Shown piece by piece: positions 26,805 to 35,986 of a stretch of DNA of 64,000 nt. This DNA is from Allofranklinella schreckenbergeri. GTDB lineage: Bacteria; Pseudomonadota; Gammaproteobacteria; Burkholderiales; Burkholderiaceae_C. Positions within the stretch are counted from its first letter, which is position 1. The number at the start of each line of letters is the position of its first letter. The stretch is from positions 62,001 to 126,000 of the forward strand of contig NZ_RDQM01000009.1 in assembly GCF_003703475.1 (NCBI RefSeq). Reading direction: 5' to 3'. The notes below the pieces were generated by a model. That model did not search any database, was not told the DNA's origin, and saw only the letters and a list, made by a program, of their open reading frames with translations. A program made the position numbers and the translations under genes.

Positions 26805-27116
26805 ATGCAATCCGCCCATCTTCAGCAGGACGCAGACGAACAGCGCTTGATGACTCCTTTGGAGCTGCGCCAACTGCACTGGCGCAGCCGCCGGGGCCTG
26901 CTGGAAAACGATTTGCTGATTGAAAAGTTTTTCTCCCAGTACGGTGCCCAGCTCAACGTCGCGCAAGGCAAGGCGGTAACGGCCTTGATGAATTTGGCCG
27001 ATAACGATTTGCTGGATTTGTTGCTGCGCCGCAAAGAGCCTCAAGGAGACACCGACACCCCCGCGATTCGGGACGTGCTGGCGCTCATGCGTCCGGCCGT
27101 GCCATCTACCAAGTAG
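26805..27116 (+). CDS. sdhE: FAD assembly factor SdhE
   Basis: A 103-residue SdhE/YgfY/Sdh5-family protein required for covalent flavinylation of SdhA. The conserved RGxxE motif is in [18 protein letters not shown] near residue 29. It lies 27 bases after sdhB, so it is co-expressed with its client. Confidence 0.92.
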   Translation: MQSAHLQQDADEQRLMTPLELRQLHWRSRRGLLENDLLIEKFFSQYGAQLNVAQGKAVTALMNLADNDLLDLLLRRKEPQGDTDTPAIRDVLALMRPAVPSTK

Positions 27117-27220
27117 CGACGACGATACAGCGGGGGCGTTACGTGCGTCCCTTTGTATTCCCTTTTGACCCAACAAGGCCGATGCATCCCCCGGATCCGG
27201 CACACCAGAGGAAGGTAAGC

Positions 27221-28531
27221 ATGAAACTCTCCGACAACAAAGCCACCCTGTCGTTCTCTGACGGCAAACCTTCGGTGGATTTGCCCATTTACCAAGGCAC
27301 GATGGGGCCGGATGTGATGGACATCCGCAAGCTCTATGGTCAGACAGGCATGTTTACTTATGACCCTGGCTTTTTGTCCACCGCATCGTGCCAGTCGGCC
27401 ATCACGTATATCGATGGCGACAAGGGTGAGCTGCTCTATCGGGGTTATGCGATTCAGGATTTGGCGACCCAGTGTGACTTCCTGGATACGGCGCATTTGC
27501 TGTTTTATGGTGATTTGCCTACGGTAGAGCAGAAGGCTGATTTTGATCGTCGCGTCTTGCGCCACTCCATGGTCAATGAGCAAATGCAGTTCTTCCTGCG
27601 GGGCTTTCGCCGCGATGCCCACCCCATGGCGGTGCTCACGGGCCTGGTGGGCGCCATGTCGGCCTTCTACCATGAGAACACCGACATCCATAACGCCGAA
27701 CACCGCGACCGCGCTGCCATTCAGCTCATCGCCAAAATGCCCACGCTGGTGGCCATGGCGTACAAGTACGGCAAAGGCGAGCCGTACATGTACCCGCAAA
27801 ACAATTTGAGCTATGCGGGCAACTTCCTGCGCATGATGTTTGGTACGCCGTGCGAGGAGTATCAGGTCAATCCGGTGATCGAAAAAGCGCTGGATCGCAT
27901 TTTCATCCTGCACGCCGATCACGAGCAAAACGCTTCCACCTCCACCGTGCGCCTGTGCGGCTCCTCGGGTACCAATCCGTTTGCGGCCATCGCTGCCGGC
28001 GTGGCTTGCCTGTGGGGGCCGGCCCACGGCGGCGCCAACGAGGCTTGCCTGAACATGCTGGAGGATATCCAGAAGATGGGTGGCGTAGCCAAGGTGGGCG
28101 AGTTCATGGAGAAGGTCAAGGACAAGAGCAATCCTGTGCGCCTGATGGGCTTTGGCCATCGTGTGTACAAGAACTACGATCCGCGCGCCAAGCTGATGCA
28201 GGAAACCTGTAATGAGGTGCTGGCCGAGCTGGGTCTGGAGAACGATCCGCTGTTCGCGCTGGCCAAGAAGCTGGAGCAAATCGCGCTGGAGGACGATTAC
28301 TTCGTGCAGCGCAATCTCTACCCGAACGTGGATTTCTACTCCGGTATCGTGCAGCGCGCTATCGGCATCCCCGTCAACCTGTTCACCGGCATCTTTGCGT
28401 TGGCGCGCACGGTGGGCTGGATTGCCCAGCTCAACGAGATGATTGCCGATCCCGAGTACAAGATTGGCCGTCCGCGTCAGCTCTTTACGGGCCACACGCC
28501 TCGCGCGATCAAGCCGATTCAAGATCGTTGA
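27221..28531 (+). CDS. gltA: Citrate synthase (type II)
   Basis: A 436-residue hexameric-type citrate synthase condensing acetyl-CoA and oxaloacetate. Active-site blocks: [24 protein letters not shown] and [15 protein letters not shown]. The ATG at 27221 follows GAGGAAGG, so the longer frame from 27143 is rejected. It closes the sdh-gltA TCA block, 104 bases after sdhE, and has its own terminator. Confidence 0.96.
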   Translation: MKLSDNKATLSFSDGKPSVDLPIYQGTMGPDVMDIRKLYGQTGMFTYDPGFLSTASCQSAITYIDGDKGELLYRGYAIQDLATQCDFLDTAHLLFYGDLPTVEQKADFDRRVLRHSMVNEQMQFFLRGFRRDAHPMAVLTGLVGAMSAFYHENTDIHNAEHRDRAAIQLIAKMPTLVAMAYKYGKGEPYMYPQNNLSYAGNFLRMMFGTPCEEYQVNPVIEKALDRIFILHADHEQNASTSTVRLCGSSGTNPFAAIAAGVACLWGPAHGGANEACLNMLEDIQKMGGVAKVGEFMEKVKDKSNPVRLMGFGHRVYKNYDPRAKLMQETCNEVLAELGLENDPLFALAKKLEQIALEDDYFVQRNLYPNVDFYSGIVQRAIGIPVNLFTGIFALARTVGWIAQLNEMIADPEYKIGRPRQLFTGHTPRAIKPIQDR

Positions 28532-28596
28532 TCGGCCCGCGGTGGGTTTGGGGCGCTGGGTGCCCCTTGTACCCCTCGTTTTGTCCCGTTCGTTCC

Positions 28597-28637
28597 ATAA
28601 AAAAAGCGTTGCGCCATTTGCGCAACGCTTTTTTTAT
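28597..28637 (+). terminator. Rho-independent terminator after gltA
   Basis: ATAAAAAAAGCGTTGCG pairs with CGCAACGCTTTTTTTAT around a short CCATTTG loop. Symmetrical A/T runs allow bidirectional use with the converging ykvA. Confidence 0.95.
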
Positions 28638-28677
28638 GCCGAGGGCAAAAGCCTTTTTCGATACAGAGCAGCGCCGC

Positions 28678-28956
28678 TCAAATGCGCCGTCCGCTTTTGG
28701 CGCGCAAGGCGGCGTGCAATTGCGGCGGCAGCAATTTGAAGGCCAGCCGCAGGAGCAGCCAGGCGATCAAACCATCGTCAAGCCAGCCGAGGATGGGGAT
28801 GAAATCGGAGACCACATCAATGGGCATGACGACGTAGAGCACGGCCAATGCGGTGGTCAGCTTGGCCAGCCAGGGCGTGCGCGCATCGCGCAGGACGTTC
28901 CAGGCCAGCAGCAACTCTTTGCGAAAGAGGGCGAAGATGCGTGCCAATTTCCACAT
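28678..28956 (-). CDS. YkvA-type DUF1232 membrane protein
   Basis: A 92-residue protein starting at ATG 28956 behind GGAAGGAG. The DUF1232 hallmark PIDVVSDFIPILGWLDDG is followed by a hydrophobic stretch (LIAWLLLRLAFKLLP). Small, probably membrane-bound; the family function is not established. Confidence 0.82.
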   Translation of the reverse strand: MWKLARIFALFRKELLLAWNVLRDARTPWLAKLTTALAVLYVVMPIDVVSDFIPILGWLDDGLIAWLLLRLAFKLLPPQLHAALRAKSGRRI

Positions 28957-29047
28957 GGGCTGTACTCCTTCCGATGGGGCTCCAAAAAAACGCAGACGCC
29001 CCACATGGGGGCGGTGTGCGCACTCGACAAGTGTTGATTTCTATTTG

Positions 29048-29114
29048 CAAATCAAAATAAACGTGATTTGAATGCATTCATGCCGAAATAAAGTGAATTA
29101 TTTTCCTTTGAATT
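29048..29114 (+). repeat. Dispersed AT-rich intergenic palindrome, copy G
   Basis: Arms CAAATCAAAATAAACG and ATTTTCCTTTGAATTG, core ATGCCGAAATAAAG. Between ykvA and gshA, just downstream of the gshA stop. Confidence 0.65.
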
Positions 29115-29132
29115 GCATTGATTGCATTGGGT

Positions 29133-30422
29133 TCAATAGGTTTCGGCCTCCGGGTTGGTTTGTTCCAGCTCATAGCTGGCTGCCAGCATGGCCAGGCGAC
29201 CGATGACGCCGTACATGTAGAAGCGGTTGGGCAAGGCTTTGCCCGGCTGGCCTTGTTCGTTCAGGGCGTGCCCGGCTTCAAAAGCCAGCGGGATGAAGGT
29301 GGCGCCGGGGGCGTTGAGGTTTTCGTCGGCGCCTTTGTCGGCATGGGTGCGGTAGAAGCCGCCGACGACGTAGCGGTCCATCATGTACACCACGGGTTCT
29401 GCAGTGGCGCCGTCGATGCGCTCAATGGTGGGCACGCCTTCTTGGATGATGAGGTCGCTGACTTGTTGCCCGTCTTTGATGACGGCCATTTTGTTGCGCG
29501 TGCGGCGGTTGATGCTGGCCAGCTCGGCGGCGTCTTGCACCATCATCACGCCCATGCCGTAGGTGCCGTTGTCGGCCTTGATGGCGACGTAGGGCTTTTC
29601 GTTGATGCCGTATTCCTTGTACTTGCGGCGCACTTTGTTCAGCACCGTTTGGGTGGCCTCTTGCAAGGCTTCGATGCCTTGGCCCTGGGCGAAATCAACC
29701 CCTTGCACGTGGCCAAAGAGGGGGTTGACCAGCCAGGGGTCGATGCCCAGCATCTTGCCAAAGCGTTTGCAGACGTCGTCATAGGCTTTGAAGTGCAGGC
29801 TTTTGCGCCGTACGCTCCAGCCTGCGTGCAAGGGGGGCAGCAGGAATTGCTCGTGCAAGTCCTCCAGGATGCCGGGCGTGCCAGCGGAGAGGTCGTTGTT
29901 GAGCACGATGGTGCAGGGGTTGAAATTGGCCACGCCCAGGCGTCGGCCATCGCGCACCACGGGCTCGAGCAGCAACTGCTCGCCATTGGGCAGGTCGATG
30001 GCGGTGTTTTCGGTGATTTCGGGGCTGATGGAGCCGTAGCGCACGTTCAAGCCCGCGGCGTGGAAGATGCGTCCAAGCTGGGCGACGTTGGCCAGGTAGA
30101 AGCGGTTGCGCGTGTGGTTCTCGGGGATGATGAGCAGGTTGCGCGCTTCGGGGCAGATTTTCTCCACCGCAGCCATCGCCGCTTGCACGGCCAGGGGCAG
30201 CATGTCTGGCGTCAGATTGTTCCAGCCGCCGGGAAAGAGGTTGGTGTCCACCGGGGCGACTTTGAAACTGGCATTGCGCACGTCCACCGAGCTGTAAAAG
30301 GGCGGCGTGTGCTCCATCCACTCCAGCCGGAACCAGCGCTCAATGGCGGGTACGGATTCGAGAATGCGTTGTTCGAGTTCGCTGATGGGGCCTGTCAGCG
30401 CAGTCACGAGATGGGGAACCAT
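29133..30422 (-). CDS. gshA: Glutamate-cysteine ligase, proteobacterial GshA family
   Basis: A 429-residue protein from ATG 30422 (MVPHLVTALTGPISELEQRI). It matches the GshA family of beta-proteobacteria rather than the E. coli type, with DVRNASFKVAPVDTNLFPGG, IIPENHTRNRFYL, KADNGTYGMGVMMV and VYMMDRYVVGGFYR. It makes gamma-glutamylcysteine, the first step of glutathione synthesis. gshB, often adjacent in relatives, is not present here. The frame continues about 190 bp upstream without a credible start. Confidence 0.9.
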   Translation of the reverse strand: MVPHLVTALTGPISELEQRILESVPAIERWFRLEWMEHTPPFYSSVDVRNASFKVAPVDTNLFPGGWNNLTPDMLPLAVQAAMAAVEKICPEARNLLIIPENHTRNRFYLANVAQLGRIFHAAGLNVRYGSISPEITENTAIDLPNGEQLLLEPVVRDGRRLGVANFNPCTIVLNNDLSAGTPGILEDLHEQFLLPPLHAGWSVRRKSLHFKAYDDVCKRFGKMLGIDPWLVNPLFGHVQGVDFAQGQGIEALQEATQTVLNKVRRKYKEYGINEKPYVAIKADNGTYGMGVMMVQDAAELASINRRTRNKMAVIKDGQQVSDLIIQEGVPTIERIDGATAEPVVYMMDRYVVGGFYRTHADKGADENLNAPGATFIPLAFEAGHALNEQGQPGKALPNRFYMYGVIGRLAMLAASYELEQTNPEAETY

Positions 30423-30529
30423 GAAATCAATCCAATCAATCAAGACAGGCCCACAGGGCCAAAGCCGAGGGATTGTAAGAGCCTGTCCAAAGTTCCCGTG
30501 CCGTGCGGGCGCGCCAGGAGATGGGCGGC

Positions 30530-31201
30530 TCAGGCGCTGACAACAAGGCTGCGCGCCAGGATCAAGGCCAGCGCCCACATCATCAGGGCAACGGCGGCAT
30601 CCAGCCACATCCAAAAACGCTGGCCGCGCAGCACGTGGCCCAGAAAGTAGGCCGCCGCACCCAGGCCCGTGAACCAGAGGATGGAGCCAGCCATGGCGCC
30701 CCAGCCAAACAGCCCGGCTTGCGCGCCATAGGCCAGCGAGGCGGTGCCGATGAGGGCGGCGGTGTCGATCCAGGCATGGGGGTTGAGCCAGGAGAAAGCC
30801 AAGGCCATGGCGATGGCGCGGCCGGGGCCGATGGGCGGCTGGCTTTGCGGCGCGGCATCAATGACGGGCGGCTCGGCGGGCGAGCGCTTGGCGATGTTGC
30901 CCAAGGCTCGCCAGGTGCGCCAAAAGCGGCCCCAGGCGCGCAGGCCGTAGTGGAGCAAAAACAGCACGCCGCCGCCGATCATGGCGCCGTAAATCTTGTC
31001 CGGCAACGCGCCCAACTGGCCCAGACCGAAAACGCCCAGGGCGATCAGCGCCATGTCGGCCACGATGCTGGTGAGCACGGTCAGCGCCAGATGTTGGCGC
31101 GTCAGCCCCATGCGCAGCACATGCACGTTTTGCGGGCCGATGGCCATGATGAGCGAAATGCTCAGCGCCAGGCCGGAGAGGAAAATGGCCGAATCGCTCA
31201 T
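30530..31201 (-). CDS. LysE/ArgO-family amino-acid exporter
   Basis: A 223-residue six-helix inner-membrane protein starting at ATG 31201. LysE signatures: [20 protein letters not shown] near the N-terminus and [13 protein letters not shown] near residue 138. It exports basic or other amino acids in the known family. The start overlaps the uppP stop by four bases (ATGA), so the two genes are translationally coupled. A much longer open frame upstream is only the uppP shadow. Confidence 0.88.
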   Translation of the reverse strand: MSDSAIFLSGLALSISLIMAIGPQNVHVLRMGLTRQHLALTVLTSIVADMALIALGVFGLGQLGALPDKIYGAMIGGGVLFLLHYGLRAWGRFWRTWRALGNIAKRSPAEPPVIDAAPQSQPPIGPGRAIAMALAFSWLNPHAWIDTAALIGTASLAYGAQAGLFGWGAMAGSILWFTGLGAAAYFLGHVLRGQRFWMWLDAAVALMMWALALILARSLVVSA

Positions 31202-32031
31202 GGTTGCAGCACGCCAGTGGCCAGCAAGCCGAAGACGGCCAGCCCCAAGGCGATGCGGTAGAGCACAAAGGGCATGTAACTGCGGGTGGAGACCCACTTC
31301 AAGAACACGACGATGACGGCATAGCCGCTGACGAAGGCCACCAGGGTGGCCAGCAGCGTCGGCCCGGCGGCGACGCTGGCGCTGCCCCAGGATTTGAACA
31401 ATTGGTACAACCCGGAGGCGATGACGGCGGGAATCGCCAGCAAAAACGAGTAGCGCGCCGCCGCCTCGCGCGAATAGCCCAGCAGCAGGCCGCCGGTGAT
31501 GGTGCCGCCTGAGCGGGATACGCCCGGAATCAGCGCCAGCGCCTGCGCCAGGCCAAACAGCAGCGCGTGGCGGCCGCTGAGCTGGTGCAGGGTGCGGGTT
31601 TTGCGGCCCAGCACGTCGGCCGCGGCCAGGATCAGTGCGAACACGATCAGCATCGTGGCGGTGATGTAGAGGTTGCGCAGCGTGCTCTCGATCGCATCGC
31701 GCAGCAAAAAGCCCAGCACCACGATGGGGATGGTGCCCACGATGATGAACCAGCCCAGGCGCGCGTCGGCATCGAGCTGCGGCAGATTGCGCCAGGGCTG
31801 CTGGCCCAGCGAGGCCAGCCAGGCGCGCCCGATGCGCCACAAATCCTGGCGAAAGTACAGCAGCACCGCCGCCTCCGTGCCCAACTGGGTGATGGCGGTA
31901 AAGGCCGCGCCGGGGTCGCCCCCCGAGGGCAGCAGCGGGCCAAAGATGCGCAGGTGCGCGCTGGAGGAAATGGGCAAAAACTCGGTCAGCCCTTGCAGCA
32001 GACCGAGGACGAGGGCTTCAAACCAGCTCAT
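31198..32031 (-). CDS. uppP: Undecaprenyl-diphosphatase
   Basis: A 277-residue BacA/UppP membrane enzyme starting at ATG 32031 ([19 protein letters not shown]). Both catalytic blocks are present: [14 protein letters not shown] near residue 14 and [13 protein letters not shown] near 167. It recycles the lipid carrier for peptidoglycan by removing a phosphate from undecaprenyl diphosphate, and overexpression confers bacitracin resistance in the known family. First gene of a two-gene unit with lysE. Confidence 0.94.
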   Translation of the reverse strand: MSWFEALVLGLLQGLTEFLPISSSAHLRIFGPLLPSGGDPGAAFTAITQLGTEAAVLLYFRQDLWRIGRAWLASLGQQPWRNLPQLDADARLGWFIIVGTIPIVVLGFLLRDAIESTLRNLYITATMLIVFALILAAADVLGRKTRTLHQLSGRHALLFGLAQALALIPGVSRSGGTITGGLLLGYSREAAARYSFLLAIPAVIASGLYQLFKSWGSASVAAGPTLLATLVAFVSGYAVIVVFLKWVSTRSYMPFVLYRIALGLAVFGLLATGVLQP

Positions 32032-32121
32032 GACAATGCGGCCCGCAGGCCGTCCTTTCGTGCAGCGCATCCCTGAGGCGGCCCGCCGCAGCGCTCAAGC
32101 GTGCGGCCAGATCATTTGTTT

Positions 32122-32190
32122 TCAATCAAAGGAAATTTGATTTGAATACAGAATTGCCGAAACAGGGTAATTTTGTTTCTTTTGAATGGT
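32122..32190 (+). repeat. Dispersed AT-rich intergenic palindrome, copy H
   Basis: Arms TCAATCAAAGGAAATTTG and TTTCTTTTGAATG with the best core, TTGCCGAAACAGGGTAA. Between the Bug receptor stop and the uppP start. Confidence 0.78.
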
Positions 32191-32244
32191 AAAAATGGTG
32201 CTCATCCATCGCTGTGGATGACCCTGAGCCGCCCACAGCCGGGA

Positions 32245-33294
32245 TCAGCCGCCGATGCGGATGTGTTGCTCGCGGATGATGGCGCCCAGCGCCTCGGTGT
32301 CGGCGGCAATGCGGCGGCGCAGCGCGTCGGCGCTGGTGTCGCCCTCTGCGCCGCCCACCACCCAGCCTTGCTCCAGCAGCTTCTGGCGCACGGGCGCGTC
32401 AGCCAGCACTGCTGCCGTGATCTTGCGCAATTGCGCCTGCACCGCCTCGGGCATGCCCGCAGGCGCGGCGATGGCGTTCCATACCTCCAGATCCAGCCCC
32501 TGCGCGCCCAGGCTTTGCAAGGTGGGCAAATCGCCCGTCAGCGGGTTGGCTTTGGCCGATGTGATGCCAATCAGCGCCACCTTGCCCGCTTTTTGCTGCG
32601 CCAGGGCCAGCGCAGGCGGCAGCAGCGAGAGCTGGATCTCGCCTGCCAGCAGGGCTTGCAGCGCTTGCGGGTTGCCTTGGTAGGGCACATGCACGGGGGC
32701 CAGGCCCAGACGGCTTTTGATCAGCTCCATGCCCAAATGGGCCACCGTGCCCACGCCGGGCGAGCCATAGTTCCAGCGGCTGCCTTCGGCGCGCGCCTTG
32801 GCCAGCCAGCCCGCGGCATCCAGCCCTTGGGCCAGCGCCGCGGGCGTGGCCAACACGTATGGCGCGGTGCCCACCAGGGCAATGGGGGCGAAGGCGGTGA
32901 GCGGGTCGAACGTCAACTGCGGGTTGAGCATGCGGGCAATCGTCATGTTGCCGTTGATCATCACGCTGATGGTGTGGTGGTCGGTCGCGCGCGCCAGCGC
33001 GGCGGCGGCGATGTTGCCCGCAGCGCCAGGGCGGTTTTCCACCACGAAGGAGGCGCCCGTGGCCTCACGCAAGCGCTCGGCCAGCAGGCGGGCCGTCAAA
33101 TCGGGCGAGGAGCCGCCGGGAAAGCCCACCAGCACCGTCACAGGGCGGCTGGGCCAGGCGGCGGCAGGCTTGCCATCGGCTGCCAGTGCCGCCAGCGGCA
33201 AACTGGGCGCCAGCATGGAGGCTGCGCCCGCGCGCAAAAAGCGGCGGCGCGGCCAGGCGGGAGAGGCGGAGGAGGGCAGGCGGGAGTCGGTCAT
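32245..33294 (-). CDS. Bug-family tripartite tricarboxylate-type solute receptor
   Basis: A 349-residue periplasmic receptor from ATG 33294. The signal carries twin arginines (PRRRFLRAGAASMLAPSLPL), so Tat export is possible. Bug motifs: PVTVLVGFPGGSSPDLTARL, VVENRPGAAGNIA and YGSPGVGTVAHLGMEL. No TctA/TctB membrane genes are near, which is usual for orphan Bug proteins in Burkholderiales. The ligand is unknown. Confidence 0.88.
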   Translation of the reverse strand: MTDSRLPSSASPAWPRRRFLRAGAASMLAPSLPLAALAADGKPAAAWPSRPVTVLVGFPGGSSPDLTARLLAERLREATGASFVVENRPGAAGNIAAAALARATDHHTISVMINGNMTIARMLNPQLTFDPLTAFAPIALVGTAPYVLATPAALAQGLDAAGWLAKARAEGSRWNYGSPGVGTVAHLGMELIKSRLGLAPVHVPYQGNPQALQALLAGEIQLSLLPPALALAQQKAGKVALIGITSAKANPLTGDLPTLQSLGAQGLDLEVWNAIAAPAGMPEAVQAQLRKITAAVLADAPVRQKLLEQGWVVGGAEGDTSADALRRRIAADTEALGAIIREQHIRIGG

Positions 33295-33551
33295 GGCGGC
33301 AACAGCGCAGGGCTGCAAAAAAGACAAGAAAAGAGTGGAAGAAAAAAACAAGAGCGCGATTATCGGCCTGTGCAGGCTGCGTCCGGAGCCACGCGGACAG
33401 ATGCATACGGCGGCGTTGGGTCTGGCTTGGCTGTTGCCTGGCCCTCTCGCGATCCCTGCTTGGCCTTTGCTTGCCCCCCGCGTGAGCATTGCGCGCGGGG
33501 CATCCCAAGTACACTCGTCGCTTCGAAAAATTCTTACGGGACGATGCGTGC

Positions 33552-34322
33552 ATGGCCTTCGAAACTCCCCCTTCCCAGACTGCCAGCCCAGTGCCTTTTG
33601 AGCTGAAAAGCGCCACCTTGCCTGCGGTGGCGTTGATGCTGAAAACCTCGGACATGTACAGCATCCGCCAGGCCTTGACTGAGCGCTTTGCCCATGAGCC
33701 GGATTTTTTTGACAACGATCCCATCCTCATCGACCTCTCGGCCGTGCGCGAGGACAGCGCGGCGATCGACTTCCCCGGCCTGCTCAGCACGCTGCGCAGT
33801 CTGAAAACGACGCCCGTGGCCGTGCGCGGGGGCAATGCGGTGCAAACCGAGTTCGCCCGCGCGGCGGGGCTGTCGGTGGCGCCCGAAGTATCCGCGCGCG
33901 TACCGTCGCAGGCCAGCGAGTCGCCCAGCGTGCAAATCCGCGAAGTGGTGCGCGAGGTGGAAGTCATCCGCGAAGTGCCCGCTGCGCAGACGGTGCTGAT
34001 CGACAAGCCCTTGCGCTCAGGCCAGCAGGTGTACGCGCGCGGCGCGGATTTGATCGTGATGACGGTGGTCAACTTCGGCGCCGAAGTCATCGCCGATGGG
34101 CATGTGCATGTGTATGCCCCCTTGCGCGGGCGGGCGATTGCTGGCGCGCGCGGCAATGCCAACGCGCGCATTTTTGCCCAGAACATGCAGGCGCAATTGG
34201 TCTCCATCGCGGGCATTTACCGTACGGCGGAAAACGAACTGCCTGCCGATGTCGCTGGCCGCCCGGCCCAGGTGCGGCTGGAAGGCGAGCGCCTCATCAT
34301 CGAGCCGATGGGTAATGGTTAG
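33552..34322 (+). CDS. minC: Septum-site-determining protein MinC
   Basis: A 256-residue FtsZ inhibitor. N-terminal domain ELKSATLPAVALMLKTSD; C-terminal beta-helical domain with LRSGQQVYARGADLIVMTVVN, GHVHVYAPLRGRAIAGARGN, ARIFAQNMQAQLVSIAGIYR. The start at ATG 33552 is the family one. It is followed not by minD directly but by a 370-bp gap with an AT-rich palindrome. Confidence 0.94.
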   Translation: MAFETPPSQTASPVPFELKSATLPAVALMLKTSDMYSIRQALTERFAHEPDFFDNDPILIDLSAVREDSAAIDFPGLLSTLRSLKTTPVAVRGGNAVQTEFARAAGLSVAPEVSARVPSQASESPSVQIREVVREVEVIREVPAAQTVLIDKPLRSGQQVYARGADLIVMTVVNFGAEVIADGHVHVYAPLRGRAIAGARGNANARIFAQNMQAQLVSIAGIYRTAENELPADVAGRPAQVRLEGERLIIEPMGNG

Positions 34323-34332
34323 CAAATTTTGT

Positions 34333-34399
34333 AAATCAAAATAAACATACAATGCTGCAAATATTGCCAAAACATGGGTATTTTATTTCTCTTGAAGTG
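34333..34399 (+). repeat. Dispersed AT-rich intergenic palindrome, copy I
   Basis: Arms AAATCAAAATAAAC and TTATTTCTCTTGAAG, core TTGCCAAAACATGGGTA. Located inside the min cluster, 11 bases after the minC stop. Confidence 0.72.
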
Positions 34400-34535
34400 T
34401 AATATTGGTACTTTGGCAGTGCCGGGCAACGCTTGCGCGAAGGGCTGTTTGGGCTGGGCTTTGCCACATCGCCTTGCGCGCCGGACATGCGCAGGCGCGC
34501 AGGGCGCGCATGCATCGCTGCACCGGGCCACGACA

Positions 34536-34564
34536 TTGAAGCGCTGCCTACAACCCGGCAAAAT
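34536..34564 (+). promoter_or_regulatory. Possible promoter for minD-minE
   Basis: TTGAAG (34536-34541), a 17-bp spacer, then CAAAAT (34559-34564), about 130 bp upstream of minD. Its position in the 370-bp minC-minD gap supports separate expression of minDE. The rest of this gap shows no gene. Confidence 0.4.
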
Positions 34565-34692
34565 ACGCAGGCTTGAGGGGGGTGAAAGCGTCTCGTTGGC
34601 TCCCGAGGCTCGCGAGCCGCAGCGCACCAGCAGCCGCTGCGATGCTTGACCCGTTTTTTTAGCCCGTTTTTTTCTTCCACAGGATTGTTTGA

Positions 34693-35508
34693 ATGGCCAA
34701 GATTATTGTTGTGACCTCCGGCAAAGGCGGGGTCGGTAAAACCACCACCAGCGCCAGCATTTCCTCGGGCCTGGCGATGCGGGGCCATAAAACGGCGGTG
34801 ATCGATTTTGACGTGGGGCTGCGCAATCTCGATCTGATCATGGGCGCCGAGCGGCGCGTGGTGTACGACTTCATCAACGTGATCCAGGGCGAGGCCAATC
34901 TCAACCAGGCGCTGATCAAGGACAAGCAGCTCGAAAACCTCTACATCCTGGCCGCCTCGCAAACGCGCGACAAGGATGCGCTGACCGAAGAAGGGGTGGA
35001 AAAGGTTTTGAACGACCTGATCGCGATGGATTTCGAATACATCATCTGCGACTCGCCCGCGGGCATTGAAAGCGGCGCGCTGCTGGCGATGAAGTTTGCC
35101 GATGAGGCCATCGTGGTGACCAACCCCGAAGTCTCCTCCGTGCGCGACTCCGACCGCATCCTGGGCATGCTGGCCTCCAAGACCAAGCGCGCCATCGAGG
35201 GCAAGGAGCCTGTGAAAGAGCATTTGCTCATCACGCGCTACAACCCCAATCGCGTGGAAGACGGGCAAATGCTCTCGCTGCAAGACGTGCAGGAGATTTT
35301 GCGCATCGCGCTCATCGGCGTGATTCCCGAGTCGGAAACGGTGCTGCAAGCCTCCAACCAGGGCCTGCCCGCCGTGCACCTCAAAGGCTCGGATGTGGCC
35401 GAAGCCTATCTGGATGTGGTGGCGCGCTTTTTGGGCGAGGACAAGCCCATGCGCTTTACCGAGGCGGTCAAGCCCGGCTTGCTCAAGCGCCTGTTTGGCG
35501 GGAGGTAA
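34693..35508 (+). CDS. minD: Septum-site-determining protein MinD
   Basis: A 271-residue ParA/MinD ATPase. Deviant Walker A TSGKGGVGKTTTSAS with the signature Lys, switch region VIDFDVGLRNLDL, and a C-terminal amphipathic membrane helix (PGLLKRLFGG). It recruits MinC to the membrane and oscillates with MinE. Six bases separate it from minE. Confidence 0.97.
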   Translation: MAKIIVVTSGKGGVGKTTTSASISSGLAMRGHKTAVIDFDVGLRNLDLIMGAERRVVYDFINVIQGEANLNQALIKDKQLENLYILAASQTRDKDALTEEGVEKVLNDLIAMDFEYIICDSPAGIESGALLAMKFADEAIVVTNPEVSSVRDSDRILGMLASKTKRAIEGKEPVKEHLLITRYNPNRVEDGQMLSLQDVQEILRIALIGVIPESETVLQASNQGLPAVHLKGSDVAEAYLDVVARFLGEDKPMRFTEAVKPGLLKRLFGGR

Positions 35509-35514
35509 GCATTT

Positions 35515-35787
35515 ATGGCCCTCATCGACGTCCTGTTTGGCAAAAAGAACAAATCCGCCTCGGTTGCCAAGGAGCGCCTGAAAATCATCCTCGCGCACGA
35601 ACGCAGCGACCGCACCACCAGCAAGCCGGACTTTCTGGCCGATTTGCAAAAGGATTTGCTGCAAGTGATCTCCAAATACATCCGCATCGCGCCGCAAGAC
35701 ATCAAGGTCAACCTCGACAAGCAGGGCAACCTGGAGGTGCTGGAGGTGAAGATCGAAATGCCCGACGAGCCGCCCCACAAGGCTTGA
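35515..35787 (+). CDS. minE: Cell-division topological specificity factor MinE
   Basis: A 90-residue protein: membrane-targeting N-terminus ([20 protein letters not shown]), MinD-binding helix [11 protein letters not shown], and the topological domain [10 protein letters not shown] followed by [19 protein letters not shown]. It stimulates MinD ATPase and sets the Min oscillation. Confidence 0.96.
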   Translation: MALIDVLFGKKNKSASVAKERLKIILAHERSDRTTSKPDFLADLQKDLLQVISKYIRIAPQDIKVNLDKQGNLEVLEVKIEMPDEPPHKA

Positions 35788-35847
35788 GGCTCGCCCATCT
35801 GCCCCTCTATTCATCCATCCACCTGCCGGAAGGCCAGCCACAAAAGC

Positions 35848-35883
35848 AAAAACAAAGCCGCTTTGAAAGCGGCTTTGTTTTTT
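35848..35883 (+). terminator. Rho-independent terminator after minE
   Basis: AAAAACAAAGCCGCTTT-GA-AAGCGGCTTTGTTTTT, a 17-bp stem usable in both directions between converging minE and the acyl-CoA synthetase. Confidence 0.95.
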
Positions 35884-35960
35884 AAATCAAAGTAAAAATG
35901 AAAAACCTGTTTCGGCTTGATGGGCGTGAAGAACACACAGGTTTATTTTCCCTTGATTTG
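35884..35960 (-). repeat. Dispersed AT-rich intergenic palindrome, copy J
   Basis: Arms AAATCAAAGTAAAAATG and TTTATTTTCCCTTGATTTG, core CCTGTTTCGGCTTGAT (reverse orientation). It abuts the minE terminator. Confidence 0.72.
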
Positions 35961-35986
35961 TAAAAATTGCCTATGGGCGCACGACC

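Noticed and set aside
30478-30530. Possible third MITE end (GCCTGTCCAAAGTTCCCGTG)
   Set aside because: It resembles one end of the MITE family but has mismatches and no partner end nearby; at most a decayed fragment.
29118-30650. 510-codon open frame antisense to gshA
   Set aside because: Shadow frame; gshA itself has clear family motifs on the other strand.
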